DNA of 64,000 nucleotides, taken from assembly GCF_032051675.1 (NCBI RefSeq), contig NZ_CP116968.1, positions 186,001-250,000 of the forward strand, in the 5' to 3' direction. The notes beneath the pieces were generated by a model. The model ran no database searches and was not told where the DNA came from. It worked only from the letters and a program-made list of their open reading frames with translations. Position numbers and translations under genes: made by a program. The DNA comes from Candidatus Nitrospira neomarina (lineage in GTDB: Bacteria > Nitrospirota > Nitrospiria > Nitrospirales > UBA8639). How positions within the stretch are numbered: position 1 is the stretch's first letter; every line of letters starts with the position of its first letter. This document shows positions 44,279-51,894 of this stretch, piece after piece.

Positions 44279-44734
44279 ATGAAGCCGCAACCCTTTATTG
44301 TCTCACCCGATAACTACGAACCCGCTTTGAATGTGATTGGCACGAAGGTGACCGTGCTTGCGTCAAACGACGCAACACAAGGCTATGAGATCACTCTGCA
44401 GCAGGGCGATGAAGGAATGGGTCCGCCCCTGCATAGTCACGCCTGGGACGAGTCCTTCTTTGTCCTTAAAGGGCAGATCGAATTCAGTTATGACAACAAG
44501 ACGGTCATGTGCCTGCCGGGCACGCTGGTGCATGTACCCGCCGGTACCGTGCACGGCTTTCGCTACGGCCCGGGCGGCGGAGAGATGTTCGAACTCACCG
44601 GTCAGGGCAGCATGGCCACCCGAATGTTCACCGCCTTCAACAGGGAAATTCCTCCAGGCCCTCCAGACATTCCCAAGGTGTTGGAGGTCCTCAAGCAAAA
44701 CGGCGTCACCGTCGCAAGCCAGGTGGAGGTATAG
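44279..44734 (+). CDS. cupin-domain protein
   Basis: 151 residues; GGAGG lies ten bases before ATG 44279. A single cupin barrel: motif 1 PPLHSHAWDESFFVLKG gives two His and one Glu ligand, motif 2 PGTLVHVPAGTVHGFR gives the third His. Such proteins hold one metal ion and act as dioxygenases, isomerases or binding proteins; this one is not specific enough for a reaction. The C-terminal EIPPGPPDIPKVLEVLKQNG helix is common in quercetinase-like proteins. It is the first gene after the two-component system. Confidence 0.85.
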   Translation: MKPQPFIVSPDNYEPALNVIGTKVTVLASNDATQGYEITLQQGDEGMGPPLHSHAWDESFFVLKGQIEFSYDNKTVMCLPGTLVHVPAGTVHGFRYGPGGGEMFELTGQGSMATRMFTAFNREIPPGPPDIPKVLEVLKQNGVTVASQVEV

Positions 44735-44982
44735 CAGAACGAAAGACTGAGAAGTACGCCCAAAGGCTGGATGGGTTATCCGACACACCCGCACGGGCGC
44801 GTATTCACGTTCGGGTTGAGCGTTGAGCGGCCGGGAATACTGGGGACGTCAAACCTGCTGGCGAGGGTGTTTCTGAGTTACGGATTGATTATGGTCCTGA
44901 TTACCGGGTGAATTTTATAAAGCGCGGGAGTCAGCTGGTTCCTGAAAGGGAGCGCGATTTGGGATTCTTCTTTTGCCGTCTC

Positions 44983-45018
44983 ACAACTTGACTTACTTCT
45001 TTGATTGCCTAAAAATCC
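44983..45018 (+). repeat. dispersed TTGACTTA motif, copy B
   Basis: CACAACTTGACTTACTTC then TTTGATTGCCTAAAAATCC, aligning with copies A, C and D. Confidence 0.4.
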
Positions 45019-45062
45019 TCCAAGAACATTTCAATCTGATGTTTGGGCCTTGTGGCCGGCGA

Positions 45063-45113
45063 AGCGGATGGTTTAACTCATCCGCATTGAATGGGCCGGG
45101 TAAACCATCCGCT
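45063..45113. repeat. 13-bp perfect inverted repeat
   Basis: AGCGGATGGTTTA (45063-45075) and TAAACCATCCGCT (45101-45113) enclose 25 bases. No T-run follows, so it is not a simple terminator. Confidence 0.55.
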
Positions 45114-45310
45114 AAAGATCGTCCGTGTCTGGAACCGCTTGTCAGCTACCTACCGTGACCGAAAGGTAGGCTCGAATCCATAGGCCTCCGATCCGCCGCT
45201 CAGCCGTGGACTTTGTGAGGGCTTTTCATGCGTCAAATATCTCAAAGCTCCATATGTGGCTTTCCCTCCATGGTCGTCATATTTCTGGTTTCAGAAAAGG
45301 AGAACGGCAC

Positions 45311-45838
45311 ATGAAACAAGCCAATGCCGGTTTCAGTCTCATAGGGGTGCTGGTTGTATTGGCGATCATTTTTGTGATCTTTGCCGCCATCGAGACGTAT
45401 TCGCTTACTGGAGGGGCAACTCCCGAGACACTGACCATTGACGGTCCTGAAACATTGGTTGACGGACAAACCGGCGTATACACGCTCACCGTGGATCTCG
45501 ACGGTAAACCTGAAACTCCGCGGGAATTTACCATTCGAATTGATGAAGATGACTTTTTCGACGATACGTTGGACGAATTACTCGTAAAAGTTAATGTTGC
45601 AGATGATACGGAATCCGTACCTTTCGATCTCACTTGCAAGGATTTGACGGTCAGCCGTAGGAGTTTTAATCTCGTTGGAGACAAGGGCACATCAAACAAT
45701 GAGGCGACCCACGGTGTCCACGCCGAATACGGACGGGGTACGCTATTCTTCGATCTCACCAGCAAGGAGAACTTCGATATTGATTGCGTGCTCACCGAGG
45801 AAGAGCTCGAGAGTGGTTCCAATGAAGGTAATCAGTAG
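45311..45838 (+). CDS. pilin-like secreted protein
   Basis: 175 residues from ATG 45311 with AAGGAG eight bases upstream. The N-terminus KQANAGFSLIGVLVVLAI resembles the type IV prepilin signal: short basic leader, Gly before the cleavage site, then FSLI and a long hydrophobic helix. The mature residue 5, normally Glu, is Gly here. After the helix comes an acidic beta-rich domain (ETLTIDGPETLVDGQTGVY, then IDEDDFFDD). Glu5 aids pilin assembly; only some minor pseudopilins such as GspK lack it. No other pilus or secretion genes lie nearby. Confidence 0.65.
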   Translation: MKQANAGFSLIGVLVVLAIIFVIFAAIETYSLTGGATPETLTIDGPETLVDGQTGVYTLTVDLDGKPETPREFTIRIDEDDFFDDTLDELLVKVNVADDTESVPFDLTCKDLTVSRRSFNLVGDKGTSNNEATHGVHAEYGRGTLFFDLTSKENFDIDCVLTEEELESGSNEGNQ

Positions 45839-45914
45839 CGGTTGAGTTGCACATACAAGTTGGATTTATGAAGCCCCTATAAGGCAAAAAATTGCAGAAA
45901 GAAGAGGTGATGGA

Positions 45915-46913
45915 ATGCGTGCGTGGTTAATGGATGATTATGAAGATGTTGAAAACTTGCGGCTCGGCGAAGTGCCGGATCCACAACCGGGTCCGGCACA
46001 AGTGGTGATGAGGGTGAAATTTGCCGCACTGAACCCGGCTGATGCATTCCTTGCGCGAAAGATGTACCCGGCCAATCCATCGCTTCCTCACATTCTTGGG
46101 CGTGATGGGGTGGGAGAAGTGGAAGCGGTCGGACCAGGCGTAGAAAACGTGCACGTAGGCGAGACCGTTGGGATCTTGCGTTGCGAGGTGGGTGTAGAGC
46201 AGTGGGGAACGCTTGCTGAGAAAGTGGTGGTTCCGGCCAAAAGTGTGACTCGTACCCCTACCGGCTGGTCGGATGAAGAAATGGCCGGGGCTCCGTTGGT
46301 CTTTTTGACCGCCTGGCAAGCGTTGACTCAATGGGCCGATCCCCCGGCACCGCCATCTGCGAAATCTGTCCTTCTCGTGACCGGGGCCTCCGGCGGTGTC
46401 GGTGTGGCATCGGTGCTGCTAGGGAAATCGATGAATCTGACGGTGGTGGCCCTCTCGCGTAGCGCGAAAAAGAGAGCAAAATTGCAAAAACTTGGAGCTG
46501 ATTTCGTGTTCGACCCGATGGACGGCAATCTCGTGAAGTCTGTGACGGCGGCATTGAACCCGCGCATGGTCGATCTCGCAGTGGATAACGTGGGAGGCGC
46601 GCTGCTTCCTCAGGTGGTGGCTTTGCTTGGGTATGGCGGACGGATCAGCGTCGTCGGCCGGAGCGGAGGAATGGTGCCGAAGTTCAACACGGCGACCCTG
46701 TTTTTTCACCGTAATCGAATAGGCGGAGTCTCGGTTGGAGACTATACCGCTCCGGAAGCGCATGAGGCATGGGAACAGATCGTCGGTCGATTGGATGCCA
46801 TGGGGCAGCGGCCCCAGGTGGACACCATTGTCCCTTTCGAAGAGGTGAAGACGGGGTTTGACCGATTGGCCAAGGGTCCGATGGGAAAAGTGCTGGTGCA
46901 GGTGGCTGACTAA
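45915..46913 (+). CDS. NADPH:quinone oxidoreductase-like dehydrogenase
   Basis: 332 residues of the medium-chain dehydrogenase family without structural zinc cysteines. N-terminal catalytic part: LNPADAFLARKMYPANPSLP and GRDGVGEVEAVGPGVENVHVG; the nucleotide-binding part has VTGASGGVGVASVLLGKS and VALSRSAKKRAKLQKLGAD. Zinc-free members reduce quinones or enones with NADPH. The ribosome site is AAGAGG about 7 bases before ATG 45915. It stands 76 bases after the pilin-like gene on the same strand. Confidence 0.87.
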   Translation: MRAWLMDDYEDVENLRLGEVPDPQPGPAQVVMRVKFAALNPADAFLARKMYPANPSLPHILGRDGVGEVEAVGPGVENVHVGETVGILRCEVGVEQWGTLAEKVVVPAKSVTRTPTGWSDEEMAGAPLVFLTAWQALTQWADPPAPPSAKSVLLVTGASGGVGVASVLLGKSMNLTVVALSRSAKKRAKLQKLGADFVFDPMDGNLVKSVTAALNPRMVDLAVDNVGGALLPQVVALLGYGGRISVVGRSGGMVPKFNTATLFFHRNRIGGVSVGDYTAPEAHEAWEQIVGRLDAMGQRPQVDTIVPFEEVKTGFDRLAKGPMGKVLVQVAD

Positions 46914-47484
46914 GGACGAAATGGCTACATCCCGGCCGCCGTCTGTGTGAAACACCGGCACCGAAGATGTATGTCGAGGCGGTCTCTACCTTTCTCCTCG
47001 GTTAAGCGTAAAATACTATATCGTCACGGCCATTATGCAACCGATTGGCTCTGGATTAAGTTAACCCAAAATAAAAAACCACAGGGCCAGACGATCAAGG
47101 ATAAGATGAGAGAAAAAAAGGAGATTGACGATTCCAATTGAAGATCTTTAGGGAGGCTCTACGCTCCTTCCCTTCCAATAATCCTGTTCATTTTCCCTTT
47201 CCTCCAACTTGCTTTATTTCGTCGATTGAATAAGAATTCGTCCGGTTATGCCAGGGTTCGTCCCGGCAGCCGAGGTCCTTTTGTTGTGGCAAAAGGACCC
47301 AAAACCAATTTCCCCCAGGTCGGCCTCTTTTGATTGTGCGGACGCAGGCAACGGAAGGGCGGCCCAATTCGCCAGGTTAAGACAAGGTCCGCCTATTGAT
47401 TTGATCATCCGCCCGGTTGGCCGATCTGCAGGGAGTGGGGGCATTGTAGATAGTCATTGCTGTCGATTCCATAAGGAGGAGGCC
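46914..47484. other. 571-base intergenic region
   Basis: No gene recognised. A long frame (47248-47484) continues into the next gene, but that gene's ribosome site and Rossmann start lie at 47485. Copy C of the dispersed motif lies at 47204-47240. Confidence 0.45.
47204..47240 (+). repeat. dispersed TTGACTTAT motif, copy C
   Basis: CCAACTTGCTTTATTTCG followed by TCGATTGAATAAGAATTCG; the second half is almost the same as in copy A. Confidence 0.4.
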
Positions 47485-48114
47485 ATGAATATCTTGATCC
47501 TTGGTGCCACTCGTGGTATCGGACGGCAACTTCTTGAGCAGGCGTTGACCGCCGGGCATACGGTCATCGCCTTGGTTCGCAATCCCCAAAATCTTTCTTC
47601 ACAGAATGAGCGGCTGAGAGTAATCAAAGGCGACATTCTTGATCCGGAATCAGTCGGGCTTGCGATGGCTGGTCAGGAGGCGGTGTGCTGCACGATTGGC
47701 GTAAAAGTTCCATGGTTCCGGGTGACGGTTTTCTCGGAGGGAACCAAGAATGTCCTTGGGGCCATGAAAAACAGCGGGGTCAAGCGTTTGATCTGTGTGA
47801 CGGGTATTGGTGCCGGAGAAAGCAAGGGACATGGTGGCTTTTTTTATGACTCCATCTTTTTGCCTTTCTTACTTAGAACCATCTACGCCGATAAAGATCG
47901 CCAGGAATCACTGATCAAAGCAAGTTTAGTAGACTGGACGATTGTCAGGCCGGGTTTTTTGACCAACGGGCCTTTAACAGAACGCTTTCGCGTGTTGACT
48001 GATCTGAGCGGAGTCACGGCAGGCAAGATCTCCCGTGCTGATGTGGCCCACTTTATGTTGAAAGAGCTTCAGTCCAAACACTATCTCAGACAAACACCGT
48101 TATTGACTTATTAG
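47485..48114 (+). CDS. NAD(P)-binding protein of the atypical SDR/NmrA type
   Basis: 209 residues from ATG 47485, with AAGGAGGAGG just upstream. It opens with MNILILGATRGIGRQLLEQA (GxxGxxG dinucleotide motif), followed by VIALVRNPQNLSS, ILDPESVGLAMAGQEAVCCT and ICVTGIGAGESKGHGGFFYD. The catalytic YxxxK of classical SDRs is absent, as in the NmrA/SDR_a5-like sensor and reductase group. It probably binds NADPH, with an unknown substrate. It lies just before the run of decayed genes. Confidence 0.86.
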   Translation: MNILILGATRGIGRQLLEQALTAGHTVIALVRNPQNLSSQNERLRVIKGDILDPESVGLAMAGQEAVCCTIGVKVPWFRVTVFSEGTKNVLGAMKNSGVKRLICVTGIGAGESKGHGGFFYDSIFLPFLLRTIYADKDRQESLIKASLVDWTIVRPGFLTNGPLTERFRVLTDLSGVTAGKISRADVAHFMLKELQSKHYLRQTPLLTY

Positions 48115-48220
48115 CCGGAAAAAAGATGTGTTGCCGATACACATAAGCTGTGATAATGAATTCGGAATAACGGGACCAACAGGTTTCATAGTAATCAAAA
48201 ACACAGAAAAATAAGGCCGT

Positions 48221-48325
48221 ATGCAGCAAATTGTTTCACCCGATAATGTCACAGTTTCTTATGAGAGGTATGGTAGCGGCCCGCCGTTGGTTCTTGTGCA
48301 TGGGTCCTTCAGTAAGGAGAGTTGA
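48221..48325 (+). pseudogene. N-terminal stub of an alpha/beta hydrolase
   Basis: 34 codons starting MQQIVSPDNVTVSYERYG and then GPPLVLVHG, the exact start of alpha/beta hydrolases (oxyanion HG), before the frame ends at TGA 48323 where the rest of the gene is missing. The remaining 250 or so residues are gone. Confidence 0.7.
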
Positions 48326-48366
48326 AGGCTTAGGTAGGCTGGGTACATATTAAAAGAGAGGTGGCC

Positions 48367-48600
48367 ATGGGTATTGTAACAGACAAATTACTTGAAGAAG
48401 CTCTTTTGCTTCCGGCTGACGAACGGGCGAGTCTTGTAGAAAAGCTTCTTTAGAGCTTAAATCTGCCAACTGAAGCTGAATTTCATCGGCTGTGGATCGA
48501 GGAAGCAGAACGACGGGTTTCTCAGATCGAAGCAGGTGAGGTTGAAGTCATCCCGGGCGAACAAGTCTTCGCAAGGATTCGAGCGAAATATCAACGATGA
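48367..48600 (+). pseudogene. addiction-module antitoxin with in-frame amber stop
   Basis: GAGAGG five bases before ATG 48367. The frame reads VTDKLLEEALLLPADERASL and then TAG at codon 29 (48451-48453), after which the same frame continues with AEFHRLWIEEAERRVSQIEA and VIPGEQVFARIRAKYQR to TGA 48598. The whole matches the putative addiction module antitoxin family of about 75 residues (PF09720 type) apart from the stop. It overlaps the toxin start by 4 bases (ATGA). Confidence 0.82.
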
Positions 48601-48878
48601 GGTTCAGCTTTCATCCTGAAGCGGAAGCTGAATACGATCAAGCAGTTGCCTTCTATGCAGCCAAACAAAGCGGACTTGGTCTTAGCCTTGCCGATGAAGT
48701 TTTAGTGGCCGTTATCAGAATTCTTTATTCTATAGTGGGGCATTTCTTGCTCCCCAAATACCCTCTTTTAAACGAAAAACGTCAAACAAATTTTTTCGAC
48801 AATTCCCCGGTCTGTTTTGCAGATCTACAACTTGACTTATCCTCTCAATGGACCAAGAATCTCATTGTATTATTCTAG
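48597..48878 (+). pseudogene. ParE/RelE-type toxin, truncated
   Basis: The first 43 codons (FSFHPEAEAEYDQAVAFYAA, then SGLGLSLADEVLVAVIRIL) fit the ParE/RelE toxins that pair with this antitoxin family. From about base 48726 the translation changes to an unrelated Phe/Leu-rich sequence, without the C-terminal strands that carry the toxin's function. Copy D of the dispersed motif lies inside this foreign tail, so the break may reflect a deletion or insertion. Confidence 0.75.
48827..48863 (+). repeat. dispersed TTGACTTAT motif, copy D
   Basis: ACAACTTGACTTATCCTCTC then AATGGACCAAGAATCTC, inside the tail of the truncated toxin frame. Confidence 0.4.
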
Positions 48879-48971
48879 CCGGTGAGTGAAGTGTTAATGC
48901 ATGTGAAAAGAGGGTGATGTGGGGACCTTCTATTTACTCATGTCCTCTAGATACATTAATGGGGTGATGTC

Positions 48972-49220
48972 ATGAAACTTAAGGTAATTATTCATGAAGC
49001 GGAGGAAGGAGGCTACTGGGCGGAAGTTCCCTCCATTCCAGGGTGCGCGACTCAGGGGAAGACATTCGATGACCTTCTCCGAAACATCTACGAGGCGGTT
49101 GAGGGATGTTTGTCCCTTGATTTAAAGGAGGTTGAGATAACAGAAAAAGACATAGTCATGGAGAATTGCGGTGTGAAAGCCGTTTCAGGGAAGACTTTCG
49201 CAAAGCTCCTTGAGAAGTAA
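48972..49220 (+). CDS. hicB: HicB antitoxin, frameshifted into hicA
   Basis: 82 residues. The first 67 match HicB (UPF0150 fold): [20 protein letters not shown] and [19 protein letters not shown]. At 49161-49167 the bases GAGAATTGCGG contain one A too many: with it removed the frame reads MEIAV and TGA, the normal HicB end. Because of the extra base the protein runs on into the hicA frame and gains 15 residues ([15 protein letters not shown]) before stopping at the ochre codon 49218. The DNA-binding or inhibitory fold may still work. Confidence 0.8.
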   Translation: MKLKVIIHEAEEGGYWAEVPSIPGCATQGKTFDDLLRNIYEAVEGCLSLDLKEVEITEKDIVMENCGVKAVSGKTFAKLLEK

Positions 49221-49379
49221 GGTTGGGAATCACGAAGAACAAAAGGAAGCCATCACATTTACGTTAAAGAAGGAGACCCTGCCAGAATATCGGTTCCTAT
49301 ACATGGAAATAATGCACTGAAAATGGGTCTGCTAAAACACCTTATGAAGATTGCCGGAATTGACGAAAGCGAGCTGTAA
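49173..49379 (+). pseudogene. hicA: hicA toxin with in-frame ochre stop
   Basis: From GTG 49173 the frame reads [15 protein letters not shown], then TAA (49218-49220), then GWESRRTKGSHHIYVKEGD and ARISVPIHGNNALKMGLLKH up to IAGIDESEL and TAA 49377. Both halves are an ordinary HicA (double-stranded RNA-binding-like RNase with the GSHHIY histidine), so the toxin is interrupted only by the nonsense codon. Toxin production would need stop-codon readthrough. Confidence 0.85.
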
Positions 49380-49417
49380 ATTTCCCGATTTGCTGAGCCT
49401 TCGTAAATGTGTGGCCT

Positions 49418-49492
49418 TTCCTATCCCGCCACGACACAAACCCGAAAACATGTCGTACCAGGAAAAGAAAAAATCTCATCCTCCGCCGTTTG
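49418..49492 (+). pseudogene. degenerate copy of the mtgA 3' end
   Basis: GTCGTACCAGGAAAAGAAAA and TCTCATCCTCCGCCG match the mtgA end (ATCATACGTGGAAAAGAAAA, CTCATCCTCCGTCG) with a 2-base gap; similarity continues to the left through ACAAACCC. It begins about 40 bases after the dead hicA. Confidence 0.6.
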
Positions 49493-49558
49493 GTCACCCG
49501 CTAACTCGGGAGATCAAAGGAATCTTTGAGTGTTTCTGTGGTCAGGTCTTGCTAGGTG

Positions 49559-49618
49559 ACAGCGAATGGGCACGCTGTGGGATAGTTGAGTGAAGACGAA
49601 ACCGGATTGCGTGATTGC
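49559..49618. repeat. dispersed repeat copy 2
   Basis: Contains GGATAGTTGAGTGAAG as at 35623, with further flanking similarity on both sides. Confidence 0.4.
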
Positions 49619-49676
49619 AAAACCTGACCTCAGAAATCTAACCCCCTTTTTTAAGATCCATTGGGGGTGATCTTTT

Positions 49677-50735
49677 ATGAAACGAGAAAGGTTTAAGGTA
49701 AGGCGAGTTTTCATTTTTGGTGCTGGCGCCTCTCATGGTGCAACAGCAGGTCGGAGTACGGTGGATAGAATCGCTCCGCTTGATAGGGATTTTTGTAATA
49801 GAATCGACGGTCTGAATATTCAAAGGCCGCAGTGGGTTAATGAAGCTCGCGATTATGTTTTAAAGGAGTGGAGGGATCATTCGAAGTTTTCTGACCAGGG
49901 TTTAGAGTACGCTATTCAAATTCAGATTTCACACCTTGAATTTATTGACGCGATCCATCCACGTCGGCGGAGGAGTTCCGTTGATCCCAAAACCTATCTC
50001 AATCAGCTTTCCCACCTTATATGCTTCGTTCTCCGGAAATGTCGAGAAAAAAATGGTGGTCCATATCAAAGGATAATAAATAACGTGGTCGGCTCGGCGA
50101 AAGACGCATCTAACGTTCAAGATCGGTTCATTACTTTTAACTATGATGATTTAATTGATATTCAGTTGTTAAAGAAGTTCAATGTCGCCGAAGTTTATTT
50201 CGATAATTTGAAAAGAAGCAAAACGGAATCAAAGAAAAGATCACTTAAATTTGATGACCCACTTTTAATCAAACTTCACGGATCTATCAACTGGCGGTGT
50301 TCGCAAACAGATTTTGAAAATTTAATTGGTGCATTATCAAATAGTAGCGGCTCTTTCGAAATTCCAAAGGTTTGGTATGCTAAATCAGGAACGCCTACAC
50401 CAAAAGAAGATTCTTCACCTTTAATTATGCCCCCGCTTCCAATTAAGCCAATTACCCACATCAAGTTGTTTTGCTTCTTATGGACAAAGGCGTACGAATA
50501 TCTGCACGAAGCCGAAGAGTTAATCATTTGTGGGTATTCACTCCCAGAAGCCGATCGGTTGGCACAGTCGTTGTTTTCTGGGTTTACAAATCAGAAAGTT
50601 AAGAAAATTACAGTTGTAGATCCAAATCCGGCCATTCTTAGTAAGTGGAGAAACCTACTTCGCCGAAAAAATGTAAATTCAAAATGTGAATGGATTTATT
50701 ATGAAAATGTTGATGAGTTTGCTGGGCGTCTATAA
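49677..50735 (+). CDS. SIR2-like NAD-dependent protein, possible defence effector
   Basis: 352 residues; GGGGTGA six bases before ATG 49677. The SIR2-type Rossmann fold is marked by GAGASHG at 15-21, TFNYDD at 153-158 (the invariant Asn155 and Asp157) and KLHGS at 199-203 (catalytic His201), with GYSLPEAD at 286-293 closing the fold. All NAD-site residues are present. The sequence is much richer in A and T than its neighbours and Lys/Asn-rich, suggesting transfer. SIR2 domains in Thoeris, DSR and SIR2-HerA degrade NAD+ when phage infects; this protein has no visible partner gene and no large sensor domain. Confidence 0.75.
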   Translation: MKRERFKVRRVFIFGAGASHGATAGRSTVDRIAPLDRDFCNRIDGLNIQRPQWVNEARDYVLKEWRDHSKFSDQGLEYAIQIQISHLEFIDAIHPRRRRSSVDPKTYLNQLSHLICFVLRKCREKNGGPYQRIINNVVGSAKDASNVQDRFITFNYDDLIDIQLLKKFNVAEVYFDNLKRSKTESKKRSLKFDDPLLIKLHGSINWRCSQTDFENLIGALSNSSGSFEIPKVWYAKSGTPTPKEDSSPLIMPPLPIKPITHIKLFCFLWTKAYEYLHEAEELIICGYSLPEADRLAQSLFSGFTNQKVKKITVVDPNPAILSKWRNLLRRKNVNSKCEWIYYENVDEFAGRL

Positions 50736-50865
50736 GATGAGAGGTTTGTGTGTGAGCGAGAGAAGATAAAAGGCTAACCTCTCCCGAATTTCATGGGCAT
50801 TCTTAATTCCGTAGTGTGAATGTCTACCCGAGGGGTGGTTTCCAATGCTTAAGAGATATTAAGAC

Positions 50866-51894
50866 ATGACGAACACCATCCACCAGATTGGTGTGATCAC
50901 CGGAGATCCCAGACTGGCTGATCCGACGAAGCGCAATGCGCAATATAATGAGGAGGATACGGCGACGCACAATGCGATGAAGGCGGCCTTTCAGGAGCTT
51001 TCCAACTATACGTTTTTGTTTTATGACGACCATGCCCGTCTGTTTGAGCAGCTTCAGCAAGACCCTCCGGATCTAGTCGTCAATTTTTGCGATACGGGGT
51101 TTCGCAATGTGCCCGCTCAGGAACTTAACATTCCTGCGTATCTGGAGATGCTGGGGATTCGGTATACCGGCGCGCCGCCCTCGGCCATGGTTATCTGTTT
51201 TGATAAAGCGATTGTCCGGCTCGTGGCCCAATCGCATGGCGTCCCGGTTCCGTGGGAGTACTTCATTGACTCTAAAAACTCGCTCGAAGCCTTGCCGGAT
51301 TTTTATCCTGCGCTGATTAAACCCAATGCGGCTGACGGGAGTGTGGGCATTACGAAGGATGCCGTGGTCCGGTCGCCGGAGGAAGCGCGAACGTATCTGG
51401 ACTGGTTGCGCTCGACACTTCCCGGCCGTGATGCGCTGATGCAGGAATATCTCCCCGGCCCGGAATACGGCATCGGCGTCATCGGCAATCTTGAAAATGA
51501 TTTCTGTATCCTGCCTCCCCTGGAAGTTGATTTCTCGCGTCTTCCCGCTGGACTTGATCCGATTTTGTCCTTTGAGTCAAAGGCCTACCCCGACTCGCCC
51601 TATTGGACAGACATTAAATTTAAACAGGCTGTCCTCGATCCGGGTCTTGAGGGTCAGATGAAAGACTGGGTGCGAACCTTGTTCAGGAGGTTTGGGCTGC
51701 GCGACTATGCACGGTTTGATTTTCGCGTCGGGTCGGATGGTATGCCGAAGCTGATGGAGGTCAATCCGAATCCGGCCTGGGCTTACGACGGAAAGCTGGC
51801 CTTTATGGCGGGTTTTGCGGGAATCAAATATGGAGAGATGTTACACACGATTCTTCAGGCGGCCATCAACCGGATGTCTGTCGCAACCAGTTAG
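50866..51894 (+). CDS. ATP-grasp ligase of the D-Ala-D-Ala ligase type
   Basis: 342 residues. N-terminal domain (QIGVITGDPRLADPTKRNAQ), central FDKAIVRLVAQSHGVPVPWE, ATP-binding segment ALIKPNAADGSVGITKDAVV, then the metal and substrate part with ARFDFRVGSDGMPKLMEVNP. Two carboxylates (FDFR and MEVNPN) bind magnesium as in D-Ala-D-Ala ligase. The usual Ddl substrate residues are not obvious, so the amino acids it joins are unknown. It converges on the hydrolase gene; the stop codons overlap by 4 bases. Confidence 0.8.
   Translation: MTNTIHQIGVITGDPRLADPTKRNAQYNEEDTATHNAMKAAFQELSNYTFLFYDDHARLFEQLQQDPPDLVVNFCDTGFRNVPAQELNIPAYLEMLGIRYTGAPPSAMVICFDKAIVRLVAQSHGVPVPWEYFIDSKNSLEALPDFYPALIKPNAADGSVGITKDAVVRSPEEARTYLDWLRSTLPGRDALMQEYLPGPEYGIGVIGNLENDFCILPPLEVDFSRLPAGLDPILSFESKAYPDSPYWTDIKFKQAVLDPGLEGQMKDWVRTLFRRFGLRDYARFDFRVGSDGMPKLMEVNPNPAWAYDGKLAFMAGFAGIKYGEMLHTILQAAINRMSVATS

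Larger units (their letters stand above)
44735..45310. other. 576-base intergenic region
   Basis: No gene recognised. It contains copy B of the dispersed motif (44983) and a perfect 13-bp inverted repeat (45063-45113). Confidence 0.5.

Noticed and set aside
45063-45113. Integron attC site
   Set aside because: The left arm contains GTTTAAC but the right arm lacks the matching GTTRRRY, and no integrase or cassette array is present.
46947-47141. 64-codon plus-strand frame
   Set aside because: Strongly basic, no ribosome site, no recognisable motif; probably chance.
47248-47484. N-terminal extension of the SDR-like gene at 47485
   Set aside because: In-frame but lacks a ribosome site; the Rossmann motif and AAGGAGGAGG fix the start at 47485.
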